DNA of 64,000 bases from Reticulitermes speratus (lineage: Eukaryota > Arthropoda > Insecta > Blattodea > Rhinotermitidae): contig JAJKFL010000003.1 in NCBI GenBank assembly GCA_021186555.1, positions 36,754,908 through 36,818,907 of the forward strand, read 5' to 3'. The position numbers were made by a program, and so were the translations under genes. Of the stretch, positions 12,801-26,400 are shown one piece after another (the first letter of the stretch is position 1; every line of letters begins with the position of its first letter). A model generated the notes under the pieces. The model saw only the letters and a program-made list of their open reading frames with translations, searched no databases and was not told the origin of the DNA.

Positions 12801-15800
12801 AGCAAAATACGAGGCTATGTACACTTAGTTGGAACAGGCATATTTGAATTTTAAAAGTGAGAATGAATAATGTTTGCTATGTACAGATATATTTGCCTTT
12901 AATCTTGTTAAGTGTTCTGACTCCAGTGTTTTTTATGCTTCCACGTGGGCCATAAATACTTTTTCTACAATTCTCCTACATGTACTTAGAAGCCAAGAAA
13001 CTGTTTTCTAGTTTATAAAATTAGGATATACAGCACATACTCACCTCCATGGTGTATATCAAGATGCACAAATTTTAAGTACCTGATTAGTTACACATGC
13101 AAAACAGACTGTTATTTATATATGTAAGTTACGCGATTGTATTTTGTTCACATCTGAGAGCTACTTACAATATGATGATAATTAGTCAATGTTCTAATAC
13201 ACCAAATACCAAGAATTAAACATGAGGAGATAACAGTTATGAAATGCCCCATCATTGTAACTAATATGCAATGCAAAACAAATAATACACAACCATATAA
13301 AAATCAAGGCATTCTCTCTAATGTAATATGTCTATAACAATCAAGTGAAGTGGAAGAGAAATGTGATGCATTAATAACCACACTGGGTGACTGTTTACTC
13401 TCAACCTACAATAAAATATAAAAATTACTAGTTCCTTAAAAAGATTCATCCACTTAAATTGAAATAAAGCACACTACGAAAACAGTAATTGTTGTTAAAC
13501 TCACCATAATCATTGCTGATTGTACATCCTTCTGTTCCATCAATGTTATTTGTTGGAATGAAGCCAATGTTGCCAAGCTTCAACACTGATGCCACAATTT
13601 TGAATATGTTTACAACATCATCCTGTGAGAAACCTAATGTCTCCAATGCTCTCTGTAACAAAACATGTACACATTAATTTTCTGCAGTGTCCAGTGCATG
13701 TTGCTCAGATGAACAGTAATGCACAGTCTTACTCATCTGTAAGATATTAAAAGTATATGAGGCATTGACATGATGACAAACATAAATACACTGTGAATCA
13801 CAACACTTGCTCTTAAGAACTGCAACTTTATGTGATATTAATCACATTAAATTCTCATAAATTCATGAAATTACATGATTTTGTAGTGTGGTGTATTGCA
13901 CATAACTGGAAGTCACAGTAAGTGCTCAGAATAACAGCCAATGATGGGCTTTCATAGTAGAAGTATTGTGTCACCAGAAGGTCAGTCAGGTAAACTACAT
14001 CCAGAGATGTGAGATTTCAGGTTCTCATTGCAATGTTGATGAAGAATCAAGTTTTCTGGGTCGTTATGCTATGTTGACTGATAAGGCTTACATTTTGGTG
14101 ATAGTATAACATAATGATCATGATTTCAGACTTGTTGTCCATCATCTGTTTTTATAACCAGCTTTCAGAGTAGCTCCAATAAGGGGCCCACCAGAATAAG
14201 CTTTCATTCACCTGCAGATGGAAATGAAGCCTTTGTGTAATGCAATGGATATAAAGAAACTGCGATAGTAGATAAAGACGACAGAAACAGCCTTCTTCAA
14301 AAGTTAATTGGTTACTTTATACTTCTGATAAGATGTTCATGATTACATTGATTAAGTTTCACATCTGTAATGAAAACAGATAGGTTTCAATGGTGAGTTT
14401 TGTTATAAAGCCTCATATTCCATAATAACAAGGAATATAAATATTTTGTTACATGAATATGCATAACTTTCTCAGTTCAGGCCATTATTACAATTATGGT
14501 GCAGTAAATTAGTTATTTATTCCAGTTTGTCAGAAAGTAATGTTTCCTATTTTTTTATCTCATTCCTATTTACAAAGTAGACATGGAAACTTTTTCATAA
14601 ATTTACTGTACATTGTTGATAGCACAGTTATTTTATAATACAGTCCACATCTTTGTCAACAGACTTCTTTCACCTTGAAACAAGAGCATGCCTTTCAAAG
14701 GACCGAACAGGTAAAAATCTGATGGCATGGGGTCAGGACTGTAGGGTTGGTGCAGAAACACTGTCTATTCAAATTCTGTGATAGCCTCAGTGGTGCACAC
14801 ACTTGAATGTGCTCTGGTGTTGTCATGGAGGAGCAACATTTCTGACATTTTTCGTGTGTGATGAAGTTGATGAAAGCAAGTATTCAGGCCTCTTATTGTT
14901 CCAGTATGGTAGTCAGATTTCACTGTTGTCTGCCTAGGCAAGGAGTTCCAAGAATAACACCTTTCTCATCCCAAAATAATGTAGCCATGATTTTTTCTGC
15001 TGATGGCACACTCTTGAATTTATTCTCCCTTGGGAATGTCATGTGGTGGCATTCCATTAATTTTCGCTTGGATTCAGGTTCAAAATGGTCGACCCAGGTT
15101 CCATCTCCTGTAACAATTTGCAACTCCTACAGCATATGATTATTTTCCTTGCTTCTTTGCATGCCTCTGTCAGTATTCATGGCACCCAGCAAGCACAGAA
15201 CTTGGAATACTCAAGCTCTTCAATAACTGTTATTACACTGCATTTGCTAGTGGATAGGGTGGAGAATAATTCATCTGTTGTTATGTGACAGTAGCCATAT
15301 ATTAGTTCATAAACCCAGTGGATGTTGCCAGGCACTACTGCAGCACAACGGTGACTATTGCGTGTTTGTCGTGAAGCTCTGCTCATTCTTTTCAGCCTCT
15401 CTAATCCGTCTCACCATCACTGAATAGTTCTGAAGCTCACAGTTGCTTTACTATGAACTGTGAGCAAACGTACATGATTACAAGTCACCTACTGCTCTTC
15501 AGCCACCAAGAACTTGATCACTGCTTGTTGTTTTAAACATACATAAATCTCTTCCATATTAGACTCAACTGTGGTGCTGCCATGTGTTGAGTGAAGCAAC
15601 TGTGACTCTTAGAAAATGATCGAGATGTTCAAGGACTGCAATGATGTAGCAGTCATCATCAATTGTAGGGTATAAGCCATTCCAAGTTTGTTCCATCTTC
15701 ATGGGTTTTGGTCTCTCCATCTTTTTCCTTGGTCAACCTACGTTTCTTCTGCCAGTTGGCGTGTATTCACACACAAACTTGGGAATGCATGGACCATTCA

Positions 15801-18800
15801 TTCTTAATAAATTCTGGGTCTATTTGCATCTATAATTCACAATAATGTTGTTTGCTTATGGTCATATAATGGGAATCCTGCAACTGACCTCCAACATTGC
15901 ACCTCTCCTGTCTCAATTTTTCTTTTACTCTCTTTTCATAAGTCCAATTCCACACCCACATAGGATTGCTGGTACCACCATTATCTTACACAGACAAACC
16001 GAAAAATTAAAAATGTATTCTTCATATATAATCCTTAACACACTGTTTTGTAGAGCTTCCTATTTCCCATGTTTTTTGCTGATGATTTGTGAATATAGGA
16101 GTGCAAAGGACTGTTCATATACTAACCTTTGTGACTTGGAAATCCTGTTTGTCATCCAGACTCTCTAAACTGTGAACTCTGCTGCTTCGTAGGAAGGCAT
16201 AATTATCAAGGTTGCGTTGTAATTTCAGTGATTCTAGGAACAACAACACAAAAGAAAAATTAAGTATAATGACATACAGTTCTTACACACGGACTTGGTA
16301 AGAATTATATGTGAAATGTAAATGTGACATACTAAAACATACCTTAAGGCTGTTATATTAAATATAACATATTGCTCAAAATAAATTTTATGCCTCACAA
16401 AAGAGCAGCTTTCTTAAATTCCGTCTCTAATAAGTAAAAGGTAATGAAAGTAAAGTGGAACTACATAATATATAACATACTATGAAACACATATAAGTCC
16501 TACATTTTAAACATATTTCTTTAAAGTCACAACTTCACAGTGCAACAAAACTTAACAGCATACTACTCATGAGATTTACAAGGTGGAGGGGAAGAAACAG
16601 AAGGCCGGAGAAAATTGTGCAAATCCCCCTGCAAACATTGCTGCCGGTTGATCTGTGGTGCAGAATCATTAGTGCCCACCTCCTTAATTGACAACTTCAA
16701 AATAAGATAGTATTTACACTTGGACTGAATATATTTTTTTCAACATGATATTGTATCTCAGACCATATACAGCCAATTCTGATGACAGGATAGCTAGTGC
16801 ATAATAAATTGTACATGACTTGGAAGAAAGTGGTCATGGCCTAATCAAGATACTATCCTGTAATTTGTGTGGAAGGACTACGAGACATCATGAAAAACCT
16901 TAGACAGGATAGCCACTCTCCTGACTGAGATTCAAACCAAGCACCTCCCAACTTACAAGTCTAGAGCATTAGCAGCATGCCAACCTGCTCAGTACTGTTT
17001 CTTATATACTGGGTCTAATGCATCATGGAAACTGTGCTACCAACTGAGATGATGATTATTTTCAAAATTAACAAGCCTTGAAATGTCTGTGTGACATCTT
17101 CAGTTTCTTTCCTTAAATCTCTGGCAGTGTTCCTAGAAGCTGTCCCTGTGCTTAGTTAACCACCAAGCCATGCAGGAATATGAAGGATGGAGGTACAGCT
17201 CCAAACACTGTTAACCTCAGCAATGGATGTAGATGAGTAATCCACTTCACACCCCAGTCATTGCTGCCTTACTCTCAGTGAAACAGCCCTCTGTACCCAC
17301 TCAGTAAAAGGCTGGGTGGACCCCAGAGCTGGTCTGGACACTTTACAGAAGAGAAAAATTTCTTACCCCTGCTGGGAATCAAACCACGATTCCTTGGCTG
17401 TGCAGCCGATAGCCTAGTCACTATACCAACGGAGCTATCCCAGTTTCTCACAATAATTTAGTACATATACACCACAATATAAAGTTAAATTACTATCACA
17501 TTAAGAAGCTACAATGCATCCGTTGTATACTCTTTGAACTGTGACACAAATTGTGTCCACTTTTTTTAGTTTTAAAGTATAAATATATGAAATATAAGAA
17601 ATATAAAATAGACTCTTCAGCTGGTAGATTGTCATTAAAATTGAAGATTGTCATTAAAAATTGCTGGCAGTGGTTTTTTGTAAAAATATTTAATGACAAT
17701 CTCATATTTTAATGACAATTTACCTACTGAAGAGTAAATTTTTTTATATTTCTTATATTTCATATATTTATACTTTAAAACTCTAAAAAGTGGACACAAT
17801 TCATGTCACAGTTCAAAGAGTATACAATGGAATTTTATGCACTGTAGCCTCTTAATGTGATGGTAATTTAACTTTATATTGTGATGTATATATATTATAT
17901 CATCAGATTAACTAATGGATGTAATATGAATGTAACCTTGACCCCCTGAAGATGGTTCAACTGGAACCGAAACATATGTAGGGGATATTGAACAATACTT
18001 GATAATACAGGGCATTTGTTGGTTTTTTGAAATTGTGAATTATTATCAAAATGCACGGTGGATATAATGTGAAAATCATCCTCATGTTTCACTCAATGCT
18101 ACATTAGCTCTACACTGTCATGTATGTTTCAGTGCTGTGCAGAATGTTTTCTCACTGAAAAATTTAAAACCATAGAGCAGAGAAAGTTAATATCACTTTT
18201 TTCATAAATTTTATGTTACTGTATTTCAGTTTTTCAAATTAGTTAAAAATTTAATTATGCCATACAAGCACATAGAGGAGCAAAGATATAGCTTTACTCA
18301 TTCTTATACATGGCACTAGACAGGTTTTCAATTGGTCTATAGTGAACCTACTTACAATTATGAAGTCAGATTCAAGTAAGTCAAAGATGCTTCAGAAATG
18401 TAAGACTGAAAACTATTTGTGTGTGCAGAAAACACAGGAAGAAATGTGCAAAGGATATAAGTGAAATAAGTCACAAACTTACTGAGTAGCTGGATATCAG
18501 CTCCTGTTAGTAACTGGTAGAAAATATGGAAGTTCCTTTCACCTTGTGCTTGACATGTTACTCGTGACTGGAAGCCAAAGAGAAAAACAGTATATATCTT
18601 ATAATTAGGTACTGTATAACATTAGTATAAATTACAAGCTCTCTTGTCGATTATAAATTTGACAGACAACAGGTTCAGTGACATTTCTTTCATTCTTACT
18701 GTGGTATCTCTTTTTCCTTTCAATAAATAAGGTAAGATATACTCGTAACACAAACAAACACACACACGCACACACAGAGCCAGTCTCCCCACAAGAGAAA

Positions 18801-20399
18801 GATAAAACATGACATGGACAAAACAAATCTATAAATTCTGTAGCCAACAGGTATGCTCCTATTCTATTTACAAGTGGGGTAGTGTAGGACTTCAAAATCC
18901 TTTGATATATTTCATACAATCCTTCACTCACAAGCTTCCTTTTCTTTCTACCAACTCAGCAGTTACCATTTGTTCAACACATATTACTCATCTAAGAAGG
19001 TGTTAATGATAACTTAATCATGTATGCATTTCTAGATACATCTTGAGTGTAACTCACTAAATATTCTTCACAACAAAAAGTTTCAACAGTTTATACCCAG
19101 CACTGTTTTCTTATATCTTATAGCTTTTGAAACAGTTAAATTAATGGAAATGAATGCAGCAGACTTGTTATGCAGTGTGTAGGCCTACATTCAGAAGCTT
19201 GTAAAATTTGAGATTCTCACAGCAGTGTTTCTGAGCATTCTGGTCTTCTGGGATGTGACGCTGTGCTGTTAGGTGAGTAGATGCCAGCGTTTTGAAGAAA
19301 TGTAGTGCCTTGGCCCTTGAAGATGAAGGCTCTAACGTTCCTTTGAAATGCCATGAACAACTCATCCAAGGACAAAGTACCACATTATAGAAAACCAGAA
19401 CCCACATTTCCTAGCTTGATGGTTTTTATAAGAAGTGATGTAATAAGCAATGTTTTGCCTAGGCTGGGAGCAGCAAAATTATTAACTGCTGGCTGAACAC
19501 AGTTCTTGAGATCTTTAGTTAGTAAATACTTTTGATAATTCATCAAATATTTCAAGCAGTTTGAGATATCTTGCTGGTACAACATATTTTTAGCATACTA
19601 TCCTCTCTTAAGGAAATAACTCAGGCAAAGGAACTGGGCAACTAATTATCTTATGGTGCGCATGTGTACATGTGCACATGTGTATGCCCCTTTCAACTTT
19701 TGAATCAGTCAACTGATTTTGCAGAACCTGATATGAACCTTATGTCATTGGGGACAACCCCTGCTTCAGTTTCCTACAGTCATTAACAGCAGCATGCCAG
19801 ATGCACAAACTAATGAGGTGGACGCATCGCTAGTGACACATCATTTCCATCCTCAATTGATGTGCAGCAACAGATCTTTGAAAAATATGTGACTTTGTAG
19901 TCATAATTTTTCTTTCTCTGGAATGTAAAATAACTAAATATGAACATTTTCTTGTGTTTTTGGTTTGATGGTGATAACTACTAAATCACATAGCTACACA
20001 TTATGTATGACACACTGTTTGTAAATTTGCAAATATGTACATTATGACAGTGCTGAACCTTGGCATTATATATGAGAGATGCAACAGACTATGACTTAAG
20101 TAATAACATCTTCACCAAAATCAAACAACGTAAGTAACAATAGCAATAAACCTGCAGGACAAAAACATTTTGCATGAAAATGTGCTTTACAAGTTTGCTC
20201 AGACTTCCTTGTTACTACCGTGACTTATGAAAGTATGTGGAGTTTCTCACGTGGAGTATAAATCAGATGTCTGTCAAGGTCCTTGTTGGCCTTTGTAGCC
20301 ATTTTTAGAGACATTCATACCGCAAAACAAGAGCTATGTTTCATATAGTTGGTATGTTCAAGATATGACTATTTCTCTTTCTGTAATATAACAAAAATG

Positions 20400-20437
<38 letters not shown>

Positions 20438-23400
20438 GGGATCCTCATTACTATCCTGGATGAACCTGAAACAGGAGGAGGATGCTTTTGAAAAATAGAC
20501 ATCATGTTGAACTGGAACAAACTGAAAATTTTTTGTCATGTACATTGGTTATATTCACACTATTTTTGCCATGGCAGTCTTTCCACAGCACAGAAAAGTC
20601 ATCTGAAATTCGTAGTTGTCAAAATGGAAATCTACCATTAAATTTATCATTCTTTTCAAAATCATTCCTATCACCACAGTCAAATGATTAACCAATGCAT
20701 TTGCACTTCTCAGAGTACATGAGGCAGGATGCATTCCGTTTCATTCACAAAAGGAATTTTTCTGCATCCATGACACAAATTTGACTGCCAGTAATACTTA
20801 CCTTTTCCAAGAGGTCTGCAGGAAAAAAGGAAGAATAATTGTAAATAACACACACTGCATGATATGTGACTGCGTTATATGTGACTTCTGAGAGCAAAAG
20901 GTGTAACCAATTCTGTAATCAATTATGTTCGGATATATGAGCATGTACAGTACATCCACTTGTATACCACAGATTTTGCTAAATACCTTTTAAGTCCTGC
21001 AGCTTATAAATGATCAGAATAATTGCTGCTATTAATAATATGACTCATTACAATTATCTTAACATACATTTAAATAATAATTAAAGACCTGTTTAAGAAT
21101 TGTAACTGGCAAAAAAGATGTCCATGGATAATGACAATTTTTAACTTTCCAAACATTTCCGTAAGTTTGAAACCTACATCAAAAAGCACAATTTAACTTC
21201 TGTATTTCAATAAAACTGCTCTATTCCAGTTTAAAGAAAATGAAGAAACTTTACACATTCAGCAGCTTGGTTACTAAATGTCACTTTTATTCCTTAAACA
21301 AATCTGTACATATAATACATGGCTTTGATTAAAAAAATATATTTTAGAACAGCAAAATATTCTGCCATGGAACTTTCTAATAATTTTTTCAATGCCCCAT
21401 TCCATATTTGTAGCAAAGACCAAGAGGCTGTCAGGAAAGGTAATATTGTTTTCTCAGTGAAATTATTGAATAAGAAAGCCACTGTTTGGAATGTGTTTCG
21501 TTATTCATTTTATTAATTAAAACTGCAGTACTTACAATTGGTTATGGTTCCTCCAAGTGGATCCCCTTTGTAGTCAAACTCTATATCCAGATACTTCCCC
21601 TGTAACCAGATTAATCAGAATCAGCACAGGTTAGAGGCACAATAATTTGTATGTAGTATTTTTTTTTTTTTGCATTTTCTTATATGGTATCTCATATGCG
21701 CCATTACTGCTTATGACCAAAAACAAAAACAGCAACATTCTACCGGTCGAAGGGAATGTGTCGCATAGTAATTTAATTTGTGTTTATTATCTGTGAACAT
21801 AATCAAAACATTCAATTTATGCTATGATACTGAAGAGCAAAACAAAAATAACTCAATTATTCGTCTTCAAAGGCTGCCATTTTGTGTAGAGACATATGTG
21901 AAATATAAGTCTCTTACAATGTTCTTTATATTCAGACGTCTTACAGATTAAATCAGCATAACGCAGAGGAGTACAGTGAAAGACGAAAATTTAGAAAACC
22001 TTCATAATAGGAACCTGAAATAAATCGTGATAGACCCAGTATAATAGATTTCAATACATTTACACTTTATAAAAACCTGCCATATAAGGACATTTGAACA
22101 TTTAAAAGCATTAATTTATTAGTTTTGAAATGTGATAAATCAATATGTAGCCAACACAGCTACGAGTACATTACTAAATTCCTTTCTTAACAAATTATAT
22201 TTTTCATTAAACACATAAGGCTTCGGCATAGCTTACTTTAATTTTCAGGTTTTCACGGCGGTTGTTGCTCAAATGATGGTCTTATAGGTTTTTACACCGT
22301 ACAGTATAATGAATTTGTTCCGACGTTTCGGAGGAACTTGCTGCCTCCATGACTAGGTGCAAGACCCAAGCCATATTCCCTCTCCGTTACTGCCACTGGC
22401 CAAAATCCTTGAAACCTTCCTGTATAATAGACGTGAACCCAACTGTTATCCTGAAGATGGAGGCAAAACGTTCCTCAGAAACGTCGGAACAAACACGTTA
22501 TACTGCACGGTGTAAAAACACTCCAGATCATCATTTTATCCCACATAAATAGTCGACCTAAAAAGTAATCAGGTACCTTGTTTTCGGTTTAATGTGTCAA
22601 ATGTGGACAGGCATACTACAGAGAAGAGTTACAATGTAGGATTAACCACAATGAGAGAAGCTTAAATGTTACATTACGACAACCTGAATTAAAATATTTA
22701 GGCCATTCCAGTTCTCGAACACGTTTTCATTTCTAGCAGTCACATCTGTGTAATAATAGAAAGGAAATGAACATACATCAAGGCGCGGGCTCACACACAC
22801 ACCACACACGACGATGAAAAATCTTATTAAATCACAGACTAAACTATGAATGAATAACTTATATATTCATGCTGACATGACCTGTTTTAGAAACTGGTTA
22901 GGATGTAATGAAAAGATTTAATTTGTTCAATCAGAACCAGGACATTTCAATATTCCTCAAAAAGTATTTTTACAGCGCCTTTCATATAACTTGCAAATGA
23001 AAGGAACTGTGGAATAATACTTTCAAATCGTTCGCATGCATCACTCGGCGCCTAATTTCCTGAGTGATATTGAATTCCTCCAACAATTACGATAAAACTG
23101 TATTAAAGGAAAATACACCGTTAACAATACTACGTATTTCCGTCCCATGAAACAATATTCTTTACTGGACATTTCAGCCACAGCACGCTGCATGTAACGG
23201 CATGATCATGCCACCTTCAGGTTTTATATCTACAAACCACAATATTGCAATGCAAGTGGTTTGAAGCCTGTATTAGATTGCAAGATATCCACTAAAGAAC
23301 GTCGTTGTATAAGACTGAACCAAATATGGTAATTAGTTAATATAACACAACATGACGCAAACATAGATAATAACGAAAAATACGCCGATTCAATAGTCTC

Positions 23401-26400
23401 AGAGTTCACAGCATTTCGAATGTGCAATATCAGTAATAAACGTTTTCGCAGTGCTGATTTACTGCAGATATATTACATCGTTCAGCAGGCCAGTATCATT
23501 AGTCACATACCGGCAACCATCACCAGAAACAAAATGACAGTACACAGTGAATGTAGAATTCGCTTTTGGTTAATTCACGCCCCTCAGATATTATATAGAG
23601 CTATACAATTAATGTGAATGAAGTTTTAGTAATCAAATATTTCTGATCCTCTGCATGAATAGCCCTGTTTATCACGCATATCCTACTTAATTATGAAGAC
23701 AGCCATGATATTCATAACAGGGGGGCTGTTCGTCCACATAAACATGTGTGTGTACCTGTTACCATTCAAAAATTTCGAAGCAATTCAAGTACTGACTTAG
23801 TCTTCATATGCACCACTTTTACAGTTTTAAATGTCCTGTCAGTATTATCACAAACATAACGGTCATGCGAATTTGTGAGGTGGCAACTACTGTAGAGAAT
23901 CCTGAAATTGTGCCTGGTAATAGACATTCAAAATGAGCCTGGATATCATAGTCGATATGGTAACTAAGTTATGTGCTGAATAATCGAGGAATCATAGTTC
24001 GATTCACTAGAGGGACAAGAGATTTTTCTCTTCTTCAAAGCGTCCAGATCAGCTCTGGAGCCCACCCACCACCCTATTCAACGGATACCGGGTAATATCT
24101 CCGGAGGTACAGTAGCCGGGAAGCGAAGATAACAATTCACATTCATTATCAAGGTTAAGAATGAGTGGATTTATGCCTTCATTCCCAATATGCTTTCAAG
24201 GCATGCACAGTAATAACTCTATGTTTAATTGATGTCCAAAACACAGCTACAACTTTCGCCAAGTTTTTCTTTTAGCGGTATATTCGCATGAAACAAGATC
24301 CAACTACCTGACCAATTTCCATCAAACTCGGGCGTGTGGACCGACACTAAATGTTGTAAGCTACTTTCATTTTGGTTCAGTTTGGATAATTTTAAGTACT
24401 ATTTTACTCTCATGAAATCTAGGTCTATCTTCCGAGTCCTTAGACAGACTATGAACCCTGATACAGCCTACGACATTTGTGTAACCTACGATACGCCTAT
24501 TACACGTATAATGAACAGGGGTATAAGTAACAAGTCTGACAGGCTTTTATAAAACTGTATATGCTATAAGCGTATGGCTCTTATATTATTCCCAGATGTG
24601 AATACTTTTCCTTTAATTCGATGTAAGGTTTATATCACTTACAGACCTAAATACGTTTTGGGGAATGGCTTGCTACTTATGAACCCGACATACCAATGTC
24701 TTTATTAATCTTAAAACACGCCCCTATTTCTATACAGTAAGATACACCCGTCATATATGTCTGTACACTGTATAATGCTTGCATGAACTTGCTGACTGCG
24801 ACACAAAAGATATTCAGAGTACACCACTGAAAGTTTCACTGAAGTTTTAACAAATCCTAACAAAAGAATTAATAAAAGAGAGAACCTGAAATATAACATT
24901 GATCAGGATTTTGTCTTCATGTATGGACAACGGGAAAGTTTACTGCAGCCAACGACTTTAACTAAGTTTCGGACATAATAAACTCTGAAAAACATTACAT
25001 TTTACACAGACTTACATTCGTTTGATACGATACGCTGCTTTCATAATGATCAAGAAGAATGGGCAAGAGCGATTAGAATTGCATTAAAATGTGCGTTTCG
25101 GTTACGTATATCGTCTACCTGCTGTTTAGGCGTACGTGTATATGATTTATAACTCGAGCGAAAATGAATTACTAGTACATGGCAGGGATCAGTTCAAGTC
25201 CGAGGCTTTTTTTTTTGTCAAAAAACACATATGTTAATTTTGACAAAATTTATGGTATTTAACTATCAATCACACACAACAAACTATTTTGTACACGTTA
25301 TCTTGGCGACTAGTTTCGGCTCAGAAAATGAACCATCATCAGGCCAGCTTGTTGTGTGTGACTGACAGTTAAATAAACATACATTTTGTGATTTGATACA
25401 CTAAAGAGGATGTCCTATATCAAGTTAATTTTTACGGACAGGAGTTGTTAGACCCTCGCCCAACCTCCAAGATTGAGGACCACCCCTTGTCGGCTGTCTG
25501 CGACTGCTTATTCAATACATCCCCGCCTACCCTCCATACCTGGAGGCCGTCTCCTCCTTTCGCAACCTAAGGATGTGCCACGCCGTGGTGACAGAGACCC
25601 ACTTATCATGGGGGAGAGGAGAGGTGCATACAGAGTTTTCGTGGAGAAACCCGAGGGAAAGAGACCAGCTGGAAGACCCATGCGAAAATGGGGGGATAAT
25701 ATTAGAATGAATCTTAATAAGTTCTGTTCAAGTAATTTTGTTTTTGTCCTGAAATGTGCCTGAGAAGGAACGTTTCGGACACACGTGGAAAGAATTAAAA
25801 GCAACAGTTTTAAAAGATGTGCATAACAACTTAACAAACTTCTGACAGAAGAAAAAATAAAAGTGAAATAAATGATCTGAAAAATGTAGACCTACCTTTT
25901 TCCCGTAGAGGGGGGGGGGGGTAAAGTTTCCGGGCTTTAGACATGACGACTCACATCCATCTACCGCCGAGATTAAGAATGCACGGAGCTACACCTCTAT
26001 CGCTTACCTAATTGCGTCCAGACTATAGTGTACTCGTATTTGCAGTACGGGTTATCGACATATCAACATGTCAAACGTTTATTATGTAGCAACTTTAGCT
26101 TGCAGCATCTGTGTTAAACCATAACCTCTACGAAAGGAAACACGTCAGGTGCCTTCGGATTCTGTTATAAGTAGAGTTTAGGAAAGTGAGCGTTTAAAAA
26201 GGAACTTCCTTCTTGCCCACTTTTTATATCACTCTTTCCTGCGTAATTTCTTAAGTAAGGGTTTCATCCAAATATTAAATAAGAATAGTTGTCCAGTTTT
26301 TCCCTTGTTAAAGTGTTATAACTTCCATAACTAAACTAATATAACCTCACAGTTACTGACGCCCCTGTTTACTTTCTAATACTGTACGCTGAAGAGATGG

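Larger units (their letters stand above)
8271..13504 (-). other. Intron 9, 5.2 kb
   Basis: It holds the exon-10 duplicate (10312-10464) and two repeat fragments at 11495-11620 and 11730-11930. The stretches 8271-10311, 10465-11494 and 11931-13504 show nothing I can name; an open frame at 8601-8795 (minus) has no recognised family. Confidence 0.65.
16234..18482 (-). other. Intron 7, 2.2 kb
   Basis: Contains a tRNA-like fragment (16905-16985), SINE A1 (17155-17440), the large foldback at 17464-17890 and hammerhead-like motif 2. 18000-18482 holds nothing recognised. Confidence 0.65.
18568..20801 (-). other. Intron 6, 2.2 kb
   Basis: Contains a family II foldback (19205-19410), a short CA tract near 18750 and the A29/G11 homopolymer at 20401-20440. 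Nothing else recognised. Confidence 0.65.

Noticed and set aside
25508-25837. 109-codon minus-strand open frame ([20 protein letters not shown])
   Set aside because: Reverse-strand reading of the LINE C-terminal remnant. Similar peptides are common in insect databases but reflect the repeat, not a gene.
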